From: Mesorhizobium sp.
GTDB taxonomy: Bacteria; Pseudomonadota; Alphaproteobacteria; Rhizobiales; Rhizobiaceae
Length of the DNA stretch: 48,009 nucleotides
Reading direction: 5' to 3'
Assembly: GCA_022833215.1 (NCBI GenBank)
Contig: JAIPUZ010000018.1
Coordinates: forward strand, 1-48,009
Part shown: positions 25,839 to 34,252 of the stretch, piece by piece
How the letters are laid out: every line of letters begins with the position of its first letter
Position numbering within the stretch: position 1 is the first letter of the stretch
The notes under the pieces: model-generated
What the model was told of the DNA's origin: nothing
What the model saw: the letters and a program-made list of their open reading frames with translations, nothing else
Databases searched by the model: none
Program-made: the position numbers and the translations under genes

Positions 25839-26633
25839 TTACTGCTCCACTGTGATCGCAACCGCAAGCCGTTCTTCCGCCTGTCCCAACCGTATGCCGG
25901 AGATGGGCATGGCATCCTGATAGTCACGTCCCACGGCAATGCGCACATAGCGCTGGTCCGGTGAAATACCGTTGGATGCATCGAACCCCACCCACCCCAG
26001 CTTCGGCACGAAGGCTTCGGCCCATGCATGGCTGGCCGTCTGCTCGACGGTTCCCTCCATCATCAGATAGCCGCTGACATAGCGTGCAGGGAATCCCATG
26101 GCACGGGCGGCCGAGACGAAGACGTGGCTGTGATCCTGACAAACGCCCGCCCCCTGGGCAAGCGCCTCCTCGGCGGTCGTATGCGTCGTGGTCGTTCCCG
26201 TCGTATAGCTGACGCGGTCGCGGATCAGCGCCATCAGGCGGTGAAGCCTGTCCAGTTCCGAACCCTCCCCGGCCATGACGGCAAGCTCCTCAACGCCTTT
26301 ACCCGGCCGGGTCAGAGGCGTTTCATGGCAAAACAGCCATAAAGGAGCGAAACCGCAGCGCGTGCCGTAGACGCCCGCCGTATCGAGCGTATCGACCTCG
26401 CCGCTGACCTGAACGACGATGCGGTGCGGTGCGCCTTCCACGCTGACCAGCCTCGTTTCATTCTCGAACTGGTCACTGAAACAAACTTCCTCTCGCGCGC
26501 CTTCTATATCCAGCGACCATGAGCAGACGATCTGCGTCGGTCCGCTTGCAGGGGTAAGACGCAGGCGCTGCAACGCATAGTGCAGCGGGGCGTCGTAGGC
26601 ATATTCGGTCCGGTGAACGATCTTCAGCCTCAT
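25839..26633 (-). CDS. Transglutaminase-like protease
   Basis: This 264-residue protein carries an N-terminal bacterial transglutaminase-like domain (residues ~1-80, MRLKIVHRTEYAYDAPLHYA) and a papain-fold core with an intact Cys-His-Asp triad: Cys165 (GAGVCQDHSH), His202 (ASHAWAEAF) and Asp218 (WVGFDASNG). In this family the core usually acts as a cysteine protease or amidase rather than a cross-linking enzyme. The ATG at 26633 follows GAGG. Eight bases separate it from the alpha-E gene stop. Its recurring partners (Anbu, alpha-E, ATP-grasp) suggest action on a peptide or peptide-tagged substrate. Confidence 0.92.
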   Translation of the reverse strand: MRLKIVHRTEYAYDAPLHYALQRLRLTPASGPTQIVCSWSLDIEGAREEVCFSDQFENETRLVSVEGAPHRIVVQVSGEVDTLDTAGVYGTRCGFAPLWLFCHETPLTRPGKGVEELAVMAGEGSELDRLHRLMALIRDRVSYTTGTTTTHTTAEEALAQGAGVCQDHSHVFVSAARAMGFPARYVSGYLMMEGTVEQTASHAWAEAFVPKLGWVGFDASNGISPDQRYVRIAVGRDYQDAMPISGIRLGQAEERLAVAITVEQ

Positions 26634-26641
26634 GCCGCACC

Positions 26642-27583
26642 TCAACAGAAGCTGTAGTCGCCGGCGATTTCGTCGCCCAGCCGTGTGTTGTCCCGGATGA
26701 AGTCGACCAGAAATTCATGCAGGCCGGAATCGAATATGTCCTTGATCGAACCGGCCTTCAGCAACGACCGTGTCTTGTGCGCCGTCTCGTGGCAGGCATG
26801 GCGCTGGCCGTAATCCCCGGCCAGCAGTTCGAGATGCTCGTTGATGAAACGGTAGCAGAAAGCGAGCGAACGCGGCATGCGACCGTTGAGGATCAGGTAA
26901 TCAGCGATATTGGCCGGCCGGTAGGTGGCCTCGTAGTTCCAGCGGTAGGACCGGTGCGCCGAAACCGACCGCAGGATCGACTCCCACTGGTAATTGTCCA
27001 TGGTCGAACCGACCCATGAAATCGACGGCAGCAGCACATAATATTTGACGTCGAGAATGCGTGCGGTGTTGTCGGCGCGCTCCACATAGGTTCCGAGCTG
27101 TGAAAAATCGAAAATCTCGTTGCGCAGCATGGTTCCGTAAAAAGCGCCGCGGATCAGGGCTGTCTCGCGCTTGATGCGATCCAGAACGGCCGGCAGCTCA
27201 CGGTCGTCAATCGGGGCGGCAAGCATGCGCTTCAGCGCCATCCAGGCTTCGTTGATGCTTTCCCAGGTCTCGCGCGTCAGCGCCGTGCGCACCATCCGCG
27301 CATTGTTGCGGGCGGTTTCGATGGACGACATGACCGAGGAAGGATTCGAGGTGTCCCGCAGCAGAAAATCGGTAACGGTAGCGGCGCTGTACTCGGTATT
27401 TCTGTTTGCGAATGCGGCATCGGAACCGGCGCTCACAACGACCGAATGCCATTCCCCGGACGCGTCCTCGGTGCGGGTAAGCGCCATACGCAGTCCCGCA
27501 TCGACAAGCCGCGCCATGTTCTCGGCTCGCTCGATATAGCGGTTCATCCAGTAGAGTCCGTTTGCAGTGCGGCCGAGGAGCAT
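26642..27583 (-). CDS. Alpha-E domain protein (COG2307)
   Basis: The 313-residue product consists of one mainly helical alpha-E domain. Visible motifs are LLGRTANGLYWMNRYIERAENMARL at the N-terminus, the NPSSVMSSIETARNNARMVR motif, TRETWESINE and the YVERADNTARILDVKYYVLLP segment. Its activity is unknown; the domain occurs with, or fused to, circularly permuted ATP-grasp proteins and is thought to form part of the same peptide-forming machinery. The ATG at 27583 gives the family start; a TTG reading to 27619 is possible but less likely. Confidence 0.9.
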   Translation of the reverse strand: MLLGRTANGLYWMNRYIERAENMARLVDAGLRMALTRTEDASGEWHSVVVSAGSDAAFANRNTEYSAATVTDFLLRDTSNPSSVMSSIETARNNARMVRTALTRETWESINEAWMALKRMLAAPIDDRELPAVLDRIKRETALIRGAFYGTMLRNEIFDFSQLGTYVERADNTARILDVKYYVLLPSISWVGSTMDNYQWESILRSVSAHRSYRWNYEATYRPANIADYLILNGRMPRSLAFCYRFINEHLELLAGDYGQRHACHETAHKTRSLLKAGSIKDIFDSGLHEFLVDFIRDNTRLGDEIAGDYSFC

Positions 27584-27688
27584 GAGGTTTACCCGCAACA
27601 AGCTGACATTGGATGGCAAACGGGGCTCCGGCGCGGTTTCATGTCTCCTGTTCCGGCAACATGCTGCATCGGTTTCGCCATCCTTTCG

Positions 27689-29128
27689 TCAGTCATCCAG
27701 CACCCAGGTGTCCTTGGTGCCACCGCCCTGGGAGGAGTTGACCACCAGCGATCCTTCCTTCAGCGCCACCCGCGTCAGCCCGCCCGGCACGATACGGATG
27801 CGATCCGAGACCAGCACATAGGGCCTCAGGTCGACATGACGCGGCGCCAGCCCCTTTTCCGTCAGCACGGGGCAGGTCGAGAGCGCCAGCGTCGGCTGGG
27901 CGATATAGTTGCCGGGATTGGCGGCGAGCTTGGCGGCGAAGGCTTCCCGTTCGGCTTTGACGGCGGCCGGCCCCACCAGCATTCCGTAACCGCCGGAGCC
28001 GTGAACCTCCTTGATGACGAGTTCGGCAATGTGCTCGAGCACATATTTCAGGCTGTCCGGTTCAGAGCAGCGCCAGGTCGGGACGTTGCCGAGGATCGCC
28101 TTGCGGCCGGTGTAAAACTCCACGATCTCGGGCATATAGGAATAGATGGCCTTGTCGTCGGCAATGCCGGTGCCGGGTGCATTGGCGATGGTGATGTTGC
28201 CGGCCCGGTAGATGTCCATGATGCCGGCCACGCCGAGCACGGAATCCGGCTGGAATGTCAGCGGATCGAGGAACGCGTCATCGACCCGGCGATAGAGCAC
28301 GTCGATCTGCTTGTAGCCCTCGGTGGTGCGCATGGCGATATGGCCGTTTACCACGCGCAGATCCTGCCCTTCGACCAGTTGCACGCCCATCTGGTCGGCC
28401 AGGAAGGCATGCTCGAAATAGGCGGAATTGTAGCTGCCTGGCGTCAGCACTGCGATGGTGGGCTCGCCGCCCGCTCCGGATGGAGCCACCCCCGCAAGCG
28501 ACTGGCGCAGCAATTGCGGATAGTTCTCGACAGGGCAGACCCGGATTTTCTGGAAAAGCTCCGGGAAGAGCTGCATCATCGTCTCGCGGTTCTCCAGCAT
28601 ATAGGAGACGCCGGACGGAGTGCGGGCATTGTCCTCCAGCACGTAGAATTCATCTTCGCCGGTGCGCACGATGTCGACGCCGATGATATGCGTGTAGACG
28701 CCGGCCGGCGGCCGCACGCCGATCATTTCCGGCAGGAAGGCCGCATTTCTGGCAATCAGTTCCTTCGGAATGCGGCCCGCGCGCAGGATTTCCTGCCGGT
28801 GGTAGATGTCGTCCAGAAAAGCGTTCAGCGCCTGCACGCGCTGCTCGATGCCCTGCGTCAGGCGGCGCCATTCGCGGCCGGAGATAATGCGCGGAACGAT
28901 ATCGAAGGGGATGAGGCGCTCAGATGCCTCCTGCTCTCCGTAGACGGCAAAAGTGATGCCGGTCTTGCGGAACACCCGCTCGGCATCCTCCATCTTCTCC
29001 GTCAGTCTTGCAGGATCCTGTTCCCTGAGCCAGCGCTCATAGGCCGTGTAGGGCTTTCTAGGTCCGGATGATGCATCCGGAAGCATCTCATCGAATGCCG
29101 CCAAGCGCGTTCTCCCCATCGGCATCAT
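27689..29128 (-). CDS. Circularly permuted ATP-grasp protein (COG2308)
   Basis: This 479-residue protein is a circularly permuted ATP-grasp enzyme, a fold that typically makes peptide or amide bonds through acyl-phosphates. Visible family motifs are IPFDIVPRIISGREWRRLTQG-like sequence, the VYTHIIGVDIVRTGEDEFYVLEDNARTPSGVSYMLENR segment (ATP/Mg binding, E-D-N), the DAFLDPLTFQPDS loop, ADDKAIYSYMPEI and VIKEVHGSGGYGMLVGP with the ATP-grasp glycine-rich loop. Several ATG codons lie at the start (29128, 29125, 29119); the first is used. It is the promoter-proximal gene of the four-gene cluster. The substrates are unknown. Confidence 0.92.
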   Translation of the reverse strand: MMPMGRTRLAAFDEMLPDASSGPRKPYTAYERWLREQDPARLTEKMEDAERVFRKTGITFAVYGEQEASERLIPFDIVPRIISGREWRRLTQGIEQRVQALNAFLDDIYHRQEILRAGRIPKELIARNAAFLPEMIGVRPPAGVYTHIIGVDIVRTGEDEFYVLEDNARTPSGVSYMLENRETMMQLFPELFQKIRVCPVENYPQLLRQSLAGVAPSGAGGEPTIAVLTPGSYNSAYFEHAFLADQMGVQLVEGQDLRVVNGHIAMRTTEGYKQIDVLYRRVDDAFLDPLTFQPDSVLGVAGIMDIYRAGNITIANAPGTGIADDKAIYSYMPEIVEFYTGRKAILGNVPTWRCSEPDSLKYVLEHIAELVIKEVHGSGGYGMLVGPAAVKAEREAFAAKLAANPGNYIAQPTLALSTCPVLTEKGLAPRHVDLRPYVLVSDRIRIVPGGLTRVALKEGSLVVNSSQGGGTKDTWVLDD

Positions 29129-29265
29129 TTGACATGACCTGCGGGGAGAAAATCAAGCGCAATCGCAACTTAGCCGGCACGAATGGGCAAAACAGGAGAA
29201 TACCGCCCGCGCGCAAGGCACGACAGCAGCTTTCAGGGCAACACCTGCCGCAAAAAACGATCAGA

Positions 29266-29502
29266 TCAGAAAGCGCGGAAGGTCACCGTCGTGAAGGTGT
29301 CCTTGATGCCGGGGATGATCTGCACCCGCTGATTCACGAAGTGACCGATGTCCTCGTCATCGTCGACATAGAACTTGGCCAGCAGATCGTACTGGCCGGC
29401 GGTGGAATAGATCTCGGACGCGATCTCGGTATCGGCAAGTTCGCTTGCAACCTCATAGGCTTTGCCGAGGTCGCACTTGATCTGCACGAAAAACGTCTTC
29501 AT
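29266..29502 (-). CDS. Stand-alone Lrp/AsnC-type ligand-binding (RAM) protein
   Basis: This 78-residue protein is one RAM domain (beta-alpha-beta-beta-alpha-beta) without a DNA-binding helix-turn-helix. The family signature MKTFFVQIKCDLGKAYEVA at the start, the STAGQYDLLAKFYVDDDEDIGHFV core and a terminal DTFTTVTFRAF strand are clear. Such proteins may bind amino acids or hetero-oligomerise with full-length Lrp proteins; this is family knowledge. The start at 29502 is preferred over the longer reading to 29574. It lies 81 bp after the tgt stop and 137 bp from the ATP-grasp gene. Confidence 0.85.
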   Translation of the reverse strand: MKTFFVQIKCDLGKAYEVASELADTEIASEIYSTAGQYDLLAKFYVDDDEDIGHFVNQRVQIIPGIKDTFTTVTFRAF

Positions 29503-29583
29503 CGCCTGTCCAGTCCGCATTCCGTTGTGATCATCTGTTGTCGCAGTTTGGCTGGCGGCTTGCAAGCCGGCCATCCGGGAGCC

Positions 29584-30714
29584 CTACAGTGCCGGGATGT
29601 CGCCTCTCGCCCAGCCTTCGGTGATCGCAGCAGCCCGATCGGCGAACTGTCCGGCTTCGATGGCGTCGCGGATGTCCTGCATCAGTCGCTGGTAGTAGGC
29701 GAGGTTGTTCCAGGTCAGCAGCATGGCGCCCAGCGCCTCCTGCGAGCGCACCAGATGGTGCAGATAGGCTCTGGAGTAATCGCGCGCCGCGGGGCAATCG
29801 CTCTCCTCGTCCAGCGGGCGATGGTCATCGGCATGGCGGGCATTGCGCAGGTTGACCTTGCCGCGCCTCGTATAGGCAAGTCCGTGGCGTCCTGCCCGCG
29901 TCGGCATCACGCAATCGAACATGTCGATGCCGCGCGCCACGGACTTCAATATGTCGTCCGGCGTGCCGACGCCCATCAGATAGCGCGGCTTGTCCGCTGG
30001 CAGCTCGGGACAGGTGATTTCCAGCATTTCGAGCATTACCGCCTGCGGTTCGCCCACGGCAAGCCCGCCGACCGCATAACCTTTGAGGTCCATCACCTTC
30101 AGCGCCTGCGCGGAACGCTCGCGCAAACCGGCATCGTCACCGCCCTGCACAATGCCGAACATCGCCTTGCCGGGCTGGTCGCCGAACGCCGCCTTGCAGC
30201 GCTCCGCCCAGCGCAGCGACAGTTCCATGGCGCGCTCGATCTCGGAATGCTTCGCCGGCAGCGCCGTGCATTCGTCGAGCTGCATCTGGATGTCGGAATC
30301 GAGCAGGCCCTGAATCTCGATCGAGCGCTCCGGCGTCATTTCATAGGGCGCGCCGTCGATGTGCGAGCGGAAGGTCACGCCATTTTCCGTCAGCTTCCTC
30401 AGCTTCGACAGCGACATCACCTGAAAGCCGCCGGAATCGGTGAGGATCGGCCATGGCCAGCGCGCCAGCTCATGCAGGCCGCCCAGCCGCGCCACCCGCT
30501 CCGCACCCGGCCGCAGCATGAGGTGATAGGTATTGCCAAGGATGATGTCGGCCCCGGTGCCGCGCACCTGATCCATATACATGGCCTTGACGGTGCCGCC
30601 GGTGCCGACCGGCATGAAGGCGGGCGTGCGCACCGTGCCACGCGGCATGGAAACTTCGCCGCGCCGCGCACCGCCATCGGTGGCGATCAGCCGGAAGGAA
30701 AAACTCGTGGTCAT
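29584..30714 (-). CDS. tgt: tRNA-guanine transglycosylase with altered zinc site
   Basis: Tgt exchanges guanine-34 in tRNAs for Asp, Asn, His and Tyr with preQ1, leading to queuosine. The 376-residue protein shows [10 protein letters not shown] (Asp93, general acid/base), GIVQGGDD, the GGLAVGE substrate motif and [10 protein letters not shown] with the nucleophilic Asp. In E. coli the zinc ligands are C302, C304, C307 and H333. Here the matching positions are Ser305, Cys307, Ala310 and Asn336, so three of four are replaced. The active site appears complete. The ATG overlaps the queA stop (ATGA), which ties it to the queuosine pathway. Confidence 0.95.
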   Translation of the reverse strand: MTTSFSFRLIATDGGARRGEVSMPRGTVRTPAFMPVGTGGTVKAMYMDQVRGTGADIILGNTYHLMLRPGAERVARLGGLHELARWPWPILTDSGGFQVMSLSKLRKLTENGVTFRSHIDGAPYEMTPERSIEIQGLLDSDIQMQLDECTALPAKHSEIERAMELSLRWAERCKAAFGDQPGKAMFGIVQGGDDAGLRERSAQALKVMDLKGYAVGGLAVGEPQAVMLEMLEITCPELPADKPRYLMGVGTPDDILKSVARGIDMFDCVMPTRAGRHGLAYTRRGKVNLRNARHADDHRPLDEESDCPAARDYSRAYLHHLVRSQEALGAMLLTWNNLAYYQRLMQDIRDAIEAGQFADRAAAITEGWARGDIPAL

Positions 30715-31787
30715 GTCTTCTGCCTGAACAGGAGGCTGGCGTCGCCGTAGGAATAGAACCGGTAGCCCGTCGAAATCGCGTGCGCATAGGCTGCCCGCAT
30801 GGTGTCCAGCCCCGAAAAGGCGGAAACCAGCATGAACAGCGTGGAGCGCGGCAGGTGGAAATTGGTCATCAGCATGTCCGCCGTCCTGAAACGGTAGCCG
30901 GGGGTGATGAAGATGTCCGTGGCTCCGGACCATTCCCTCACGGTGCCGTCTTCCGCCGCGGCGCTTTCCAGCAGGCGCAGCGAAGTTGTGCCAACCGCGA
31001 CGATGCGACTGCCCCGTGCCCGCGCCGCGTTCAGCGCAGCGGCCGTTTCCGCCGAAACGGCGCCGCTCTCGGCATGCATCCTGTGTGCGTCGGTATCGTC
31101 GGCCTTCACGGGCAGGAAAGTGCCGGCACCGACATGCAGGGTCACGAAACGGCTCTCGACACCCATGGCGTCAAGTGCAGCGAACAGGTCCGGCGTGAAA
31201 TGCAGGCCCGCCGTGGGCGCGGCCACCGCGCCCTCCTCGCGCGCATAGATGGTCTGATAATCCCGGCGGTCGCGCTCGTCATCGCTCCGCTTCGAGGCGA
31301 TGTAAGGGGGTAGCGGGATATGGCCGACGCTGTGCAGCGCCTCGTCGAGGAACGGCCCGGAAACGTCGAAGCCCAGCAGCACCTCGCCACCGTCTCGCTT
31401 TTCCAGCACGGTTGCATCGAGCTGGCCGAGGAAGCAGGAGTTCCCGTCATGGCCGAAGTGGATGCGGTCGCCCTCGGCAATGCGCTTGCCGGGGCGCACA
31501 AAGGCCAGCCAGCGGTCGGGACCGACGCGCATATGCAACGTCGCGTCGACCTGTGCGACCGCTTCTGAGCGCCGGCGCATTCCTTTAAGCTGTGCCGGTA
31601 TGACCTTGGTATCGTTGAAGACAAACACATCGCCTGCCCGAAGCAAGGACGGCAGATCGCGCACGGTCAGATCTTCAGGCGGCGCACCGGGCAGAATCTT
31701 CAACAGCCGCGCACTGTCGCGCGGTTCGGCGGGGCGCAAGGCGATGCGCTCCTCAGGCAACTCGAAATCGAACAGATCGACACGCAT
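30711..31787 (-). CDS. queA: S-adenosylmethionine:tRNA ribosyltransferase-isomerase
   Basis: QueA builds epoxyqueuosine on tRNA from SAM, the step after Tgt. The 358-residue protein has the typical start [19 protein letters not shown], followed by [15 protein letters not shown]-like spacing regions, the APTAGLHFT motif and [11 protein letters not shown], and ends with [18 protein letters not shown]. Length agrees with the family. Its stop overlaps tgt by four bases, and its ATG overlaps the stop of the YdcZ-like gene by one base (TGATG). Confidence 0.96.
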   Translation of the reverse strand: MRVDLFDFELPEERIALRPAEPRDSARLLKILPGAPPEDLTVRDLPSLLRAGDVFVFNDTKVIPAQLKGMRRRSEAVAQVDATLHMRVGPDRWLAFVRPGKRIAEGDRIHFGHDGNSCFLGQLDATVLEKRDGGEVLLGFDVSGPFLDEALHSVGHIPLPPYIASKRSDDERDRRDYQTIYAREEGAVAAPTAGLHFTPDLFAALDAMGVESRFVTLHVGAGTFLPVKADDTDAHRMHAESGAVSAETAAALNAARARGSRIVAVGTTSLRLLESAAAEDGTVREWSGATDIFITPGYRFRTADMLMTNFHLPRSTLFMLVSAFSGLDTMRAAYAHAISTGYRFYSYGDASLLFRQKT

Positions 31788-32236
31788 CAGAGATAGCGCA
31801 CCATAACGGCGCCGACGATCAGCAGGCAGGCACCGCCGAGACGGCCGATGGAAATCTCACGCACCGCGATGCCCATGAATCCGATACGGTCGATGATCAT
31901 GCCCGCAATGAGTTGCCCGGTGATCAAAAAGGCTATCAGCGCCGCAGCGCCAATACGCGGAATGAGGAGGATATTGGTGGTGACATAGACGGCACCAAGC
32001 ACGCCGCCGGCTACGAACAGCCAGGGCTCCGGCTCGCGCCAGCCGATGGAAACGCCCTGAAAGCGGGTGGCAATGAAGGTCACCACGCCCAGAACGATGG
32101 CCCCGGAAAGGAAGGAGATGGCGGCGGCGGCCAGCGGAGAGCCGAGGCTCCGCGCCAGATCCGCATTGATAGGCGCCTGAATGGCAACGAAAGCGCCAGC
32201 CATGACGCCGAGCAACGCCCAGAAAATACCCGCCAC
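31787..32236 (-). CDS. YdcZ-type DMT family transporter (DUF606)
   Basis: This 149-residue membrane protein has five hydrophobic segments starting with [20 protein letters not shown], a conserved [19 protein letters not shown] region, and a glycine-rich last helix. It is a half-length drug/metabolite superfamily member, probably acting as a dimer; the substrate is unknown. The start is a GTG at 32236. It is coupled with queA through a one-base stop/start overlap, and lies 19 bp after the cytoplasmic PPIase gene. A link with queuine or queuosine precursors is possible but unproven. Confidence 0.85.
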   Translation of the reverse strand: MAGIFWALLGVMAGAFVAIQAPINADLARSLGSPLAAAAISFLSGAIVLGVVTFIATRFQGVSIGWREPEPWLFVAGGVLGAVYVTTNILLIPRIGAAALIAFLITGQLIAGMIIDRIGFMGIAVREISIGRLGGACLLIVGAVMVRYL

Positions 32237-32255
32237 CGCTCTTAATCCTTCAGCT

Positions 32256-32771
32256 TCAGGCGGCGATGTCCGCCGCCACCTTCATCGATACGATCTTGTC
32301 GGGATTCTGCACCGGCTCGCCGCGCTTGATCTTGTCGACATTCTCCATGCCCTCGATGACCTGACCCCAGACAGTGTACTGACGGTTCAGGAACGAGGCG
32401 TCCTCGAAGCAGATGAAGAACTGCGAGTTGGCGGAATTGGGATTCTGGGCGCGGGCCATGGAGCAGGCGCCACGGCCGTGATTGGCATTCGAGAACTCGG
32501 CCTTCAGGTCCGGCTTGTCGGAGCCGCCCATGCCGGCGCGGCCCGGATTGAAGTCCTTTGAATCGGTCTTGCCGAACTTCACGTCGCCGGTCTGCGCCAT
32601 GAAGCCGTCGATGACGCGGTGGAAGACGACGCCATCATAGGCCCCTTCGCGCGCCAGTTCCTTGATGCGGTTGACGTGCCCCGGAGCCAGATCGGGAAAG
32701 AGTTCGATCACCACCTGCCCTTGCGTGGTTTCCATGATGAGCGCGTTTTCACGGTCCTTGATCTCGGCCAT
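32256..32771 (-). CDS. Cytoplasmic cyclophilin-type peptidyl-prolyl isomerase
   Basis: This 171-residue cyclophilin isomerises prolyl peptide bonds. Visible core motifs are VVFHRVIDGFMAQTGD, GSDKPDLKAEFSN and SMARAQNPNSANSQFFICF. There is no signal peptide, so it acts in the cytoplasm. The start at 32771 is preferred over a longer reading to 32855 that runs into the upstream gene. It lies 25 bp after a paralogue with a signal peptide. Confidence 0.95.
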   Translation of the reverse strand: MAEIKDRENALIMETTQGQVVIELFPDLAPGHVNRIKELAREGAYDGVVFHRVIDGFMAQTGDVKFGKTDSKDFNPGRAGMGGSDKPDLKAEFSNANHGRGACSMARAQNPNSANSQFFICFEDASFLNRQYTVWGQVIEGMENVDKIKRGEPVQNPDKIVSMKVAADIAA

Positions 32772-32796
32772 GTCAAAAATCCTTTCCTGGAAATGA

Positions 32797-33381
32797 TCAG
32801 TTGTCAGCGGCGATGCGCGCCTTGACGATGCGGTCCGGGTCGGCCACCGAGCCATTCTGCGCGGCGGAGCCCTTCTTGATGTTATCCACCTTGTCCATGC
32901 CGCTCTCGACCTTGCCGATCACGGTGTAGCTGCCGTTCAGCGACGAAGCCGGCGCGAACATGATGAAGAACTGCGAATTGGCGGAATTCGGATCCTGCGC
33001 GCGGGCCATGCCGACGATGCCGCGCTCGAACTTCTCGTTCGAGAACTCGGCCGGCAGATCCGGCAGGTCCGAACCGCCGGTGCCGACGGCACGCGGATTG
33101 AACCCGTCTTCCATGTCCCCATATTGCACGTCGCCGGTCTGCGCCATGAAACCGTCGATCACGCGATGGAAGGCGACGTTGTCATAGGCGCCGTCGCGTA
33201 CCAGCTTCCTGATCTGCTCGACATGCTTCGGCGCAAGATCGGGGCGCAGCGCAATGGTCACGTCGCCGTCCTTGAGGGTAAGGACCAGCGTATCCTCCGG
33301 TTCGGCGGCGAAGGCCGGGAACGCGGCAGCGGCAAGGCCGCCGACCACGATGGCTAAGGCCGCGAGCTTCTTGAGAATCAT
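32797..33381 (-). CDS. Periplasmic cyclophilin-type peptidyl-prolyl isomerase
   Basis: This 194-residue protein is a secreted cyclophilin: an N-terminal signal peptide (MILKKLAALAIVVGGLAAAA, cleavage near AFA-AE) is followed by the same core as its neighbour (VAFHRVIDGFMAQTGD, GSDLPDLPAEFSN, GMARAQDPNSANSQFFIMF). It should help fold envelope proteins. It lies 13 bp after coaD and 25 bp before the cytoplasmic copy. The two probably arose by tandem duplication with gain or loss of the signal peptide. Confidence 0.95.
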   Translation of the reverse strand: MILKKLAALAIVVGGLAAAAFPAFAAEPEDTLVLTLKDGDVTIALRPDLAPKHVEQIRKLVRDGAYDNVAFHRVIDGFMAQTGDVQYGDMEDGFNPRAVGTGGSDLPDLPAEFSNEKFERGIVGMARAQDPNSANSQFFIMFAPASSLNGSYTVIGKVESGMDKVDNIKKGSAAQNGSVADPDRIVKARIAADN

Positions 33382-33394
33382 TGGGTGTCTCCAG

Positions 33395-33895
33395 CTATTT
33401 CGCGAATTTGGCGGTCAGCGGTTCCACGACCGCAGCGGGCACGAACGGCTCGATATTGCCGCCCATCGAAGCGATCTGGCGCACGAGTGTGGCGGTAATG
33501 GTTCGTACCGACGGACTGGCCGGCAGGAAGATGGTCTGCAATTCCGGCGTCATGACCTCGTTCATGCCCGCCATCTGCATTTCATAGTCGAGATCGGTGC
33601 CATCGCGCAGGCCACGGATCATGATCGAAGCGCCGTGTTTGCGCGCCGCATCCACGACCAGTCCGTCGAATGCGACCACAGATATGCGCCTGGCATCGTC
33701 TCCGAACTCCTGCGCGGCCACGGTCTCAATCAGGCCAACGCGCTCCTCGAAAGAAAACAGAGGCTTCTTGCCGGGATGAATGCCGATCGCCGCATATATC
33801 CGGTCGGCGATGGCGAGCGACGCCTTCAGCACGTCCAGATGTCCGTTGGTGAGCGGGTCGAACGACCCTGCGTAGATGGCGATGCGTTCGGTCAT
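33395..33895 (-). CDS. coaD: Phosphopantetheine adenylyltransferase
   Basis: CoaD catalyses the penultimate step of coenzyme A synthesis, adenylating 4'-phosphopantetheine. The 166-residue protein has the nucleotidyltransferase motif [19 protein letters not shown] (T/H-x-G-H), [19 protein letters not shown] and the SxxxR-type motif [16 protein letters not shown]. The start at 33895 gives the normal length. It is the first gene of the coaD-PPIase-PPIase-ydcZ-queA-tgt run. Confidence 0.96.
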   Translation of the reverse strand: MTERIAIYAGSFDPLTNGHLDVLKASLAIADRIYAAIGIHPGKKPLFSFEERVGLIETVAAQEFGDDARRISVVAFDGLVVDAARKHGASIMIRGLRDGTDLDYEMQMAGMNEVMTPELQTIFLPASPSVRTITATLVRQIASMGGNIEPFVPAAVVEPLTAKFAK

Positions 33896-34081
33896 GGCAT
33901 CCGCTTCTAGAGACAGCCGAGGCCAAACGCAACGCATTGGCCTGGCCAAAAAGGTTTCCGGCAGATGAACGCAGGATGAACGGAAGTGTCAGAAGCCATT
34001 CAAGCCGAATCGCCGACCTTGCCCGGCAACAGGATGAAACCAAAGCCGCACCCGTGCGTTACAACCGCAGGAGATACGCTC

Positions 34082-34228
34082 ATGATCATCTATATGCTTG
34101 CCGCCGCCATGACCATCGCCATGCTGATCGCCACGGTTTTCGGATTGCATCAGGAAGCCGAGCGCAGCCGTTCCCCTCGCCGCAACCGTGGCTTTCCCCT
34201 GCGCTCGCGCAATCCCCACCAGATGTAG
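34082..34228 (+). CDS. Possible small membrane protein (48 residues)
   Basis: A short reading frame starts at 34082 after an AGGAG ribosome site spaced by 8 bases. It encodes one hydrophobic helix (IYMLAAAMTIAMLIATVFGL) followed by a strongly basic, arginine-rich tail, a layout usual for small single-pass proteins. I do not recognise it. The gene is convergent with gyrA and divergent from coaD. The ribosome site and amphipathic layout are in its favour; conservation is unknown. Confidence 0.5.
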   Translation: MIIYMLAAAMTIAMLIATVFGLHQEAERSRSPRRNRGFPLRSRNPHQM

Positions 34229-34252
34229 GGGAGCGCGTTGAGCCGCAGCGGA

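Noticed and set aside
27446-29071. Plus-strand open frame of 541 residues opposite the ATP-grasp gene
   Set aside because: It shares no family motif and runs across two conserved minus-strand genes.
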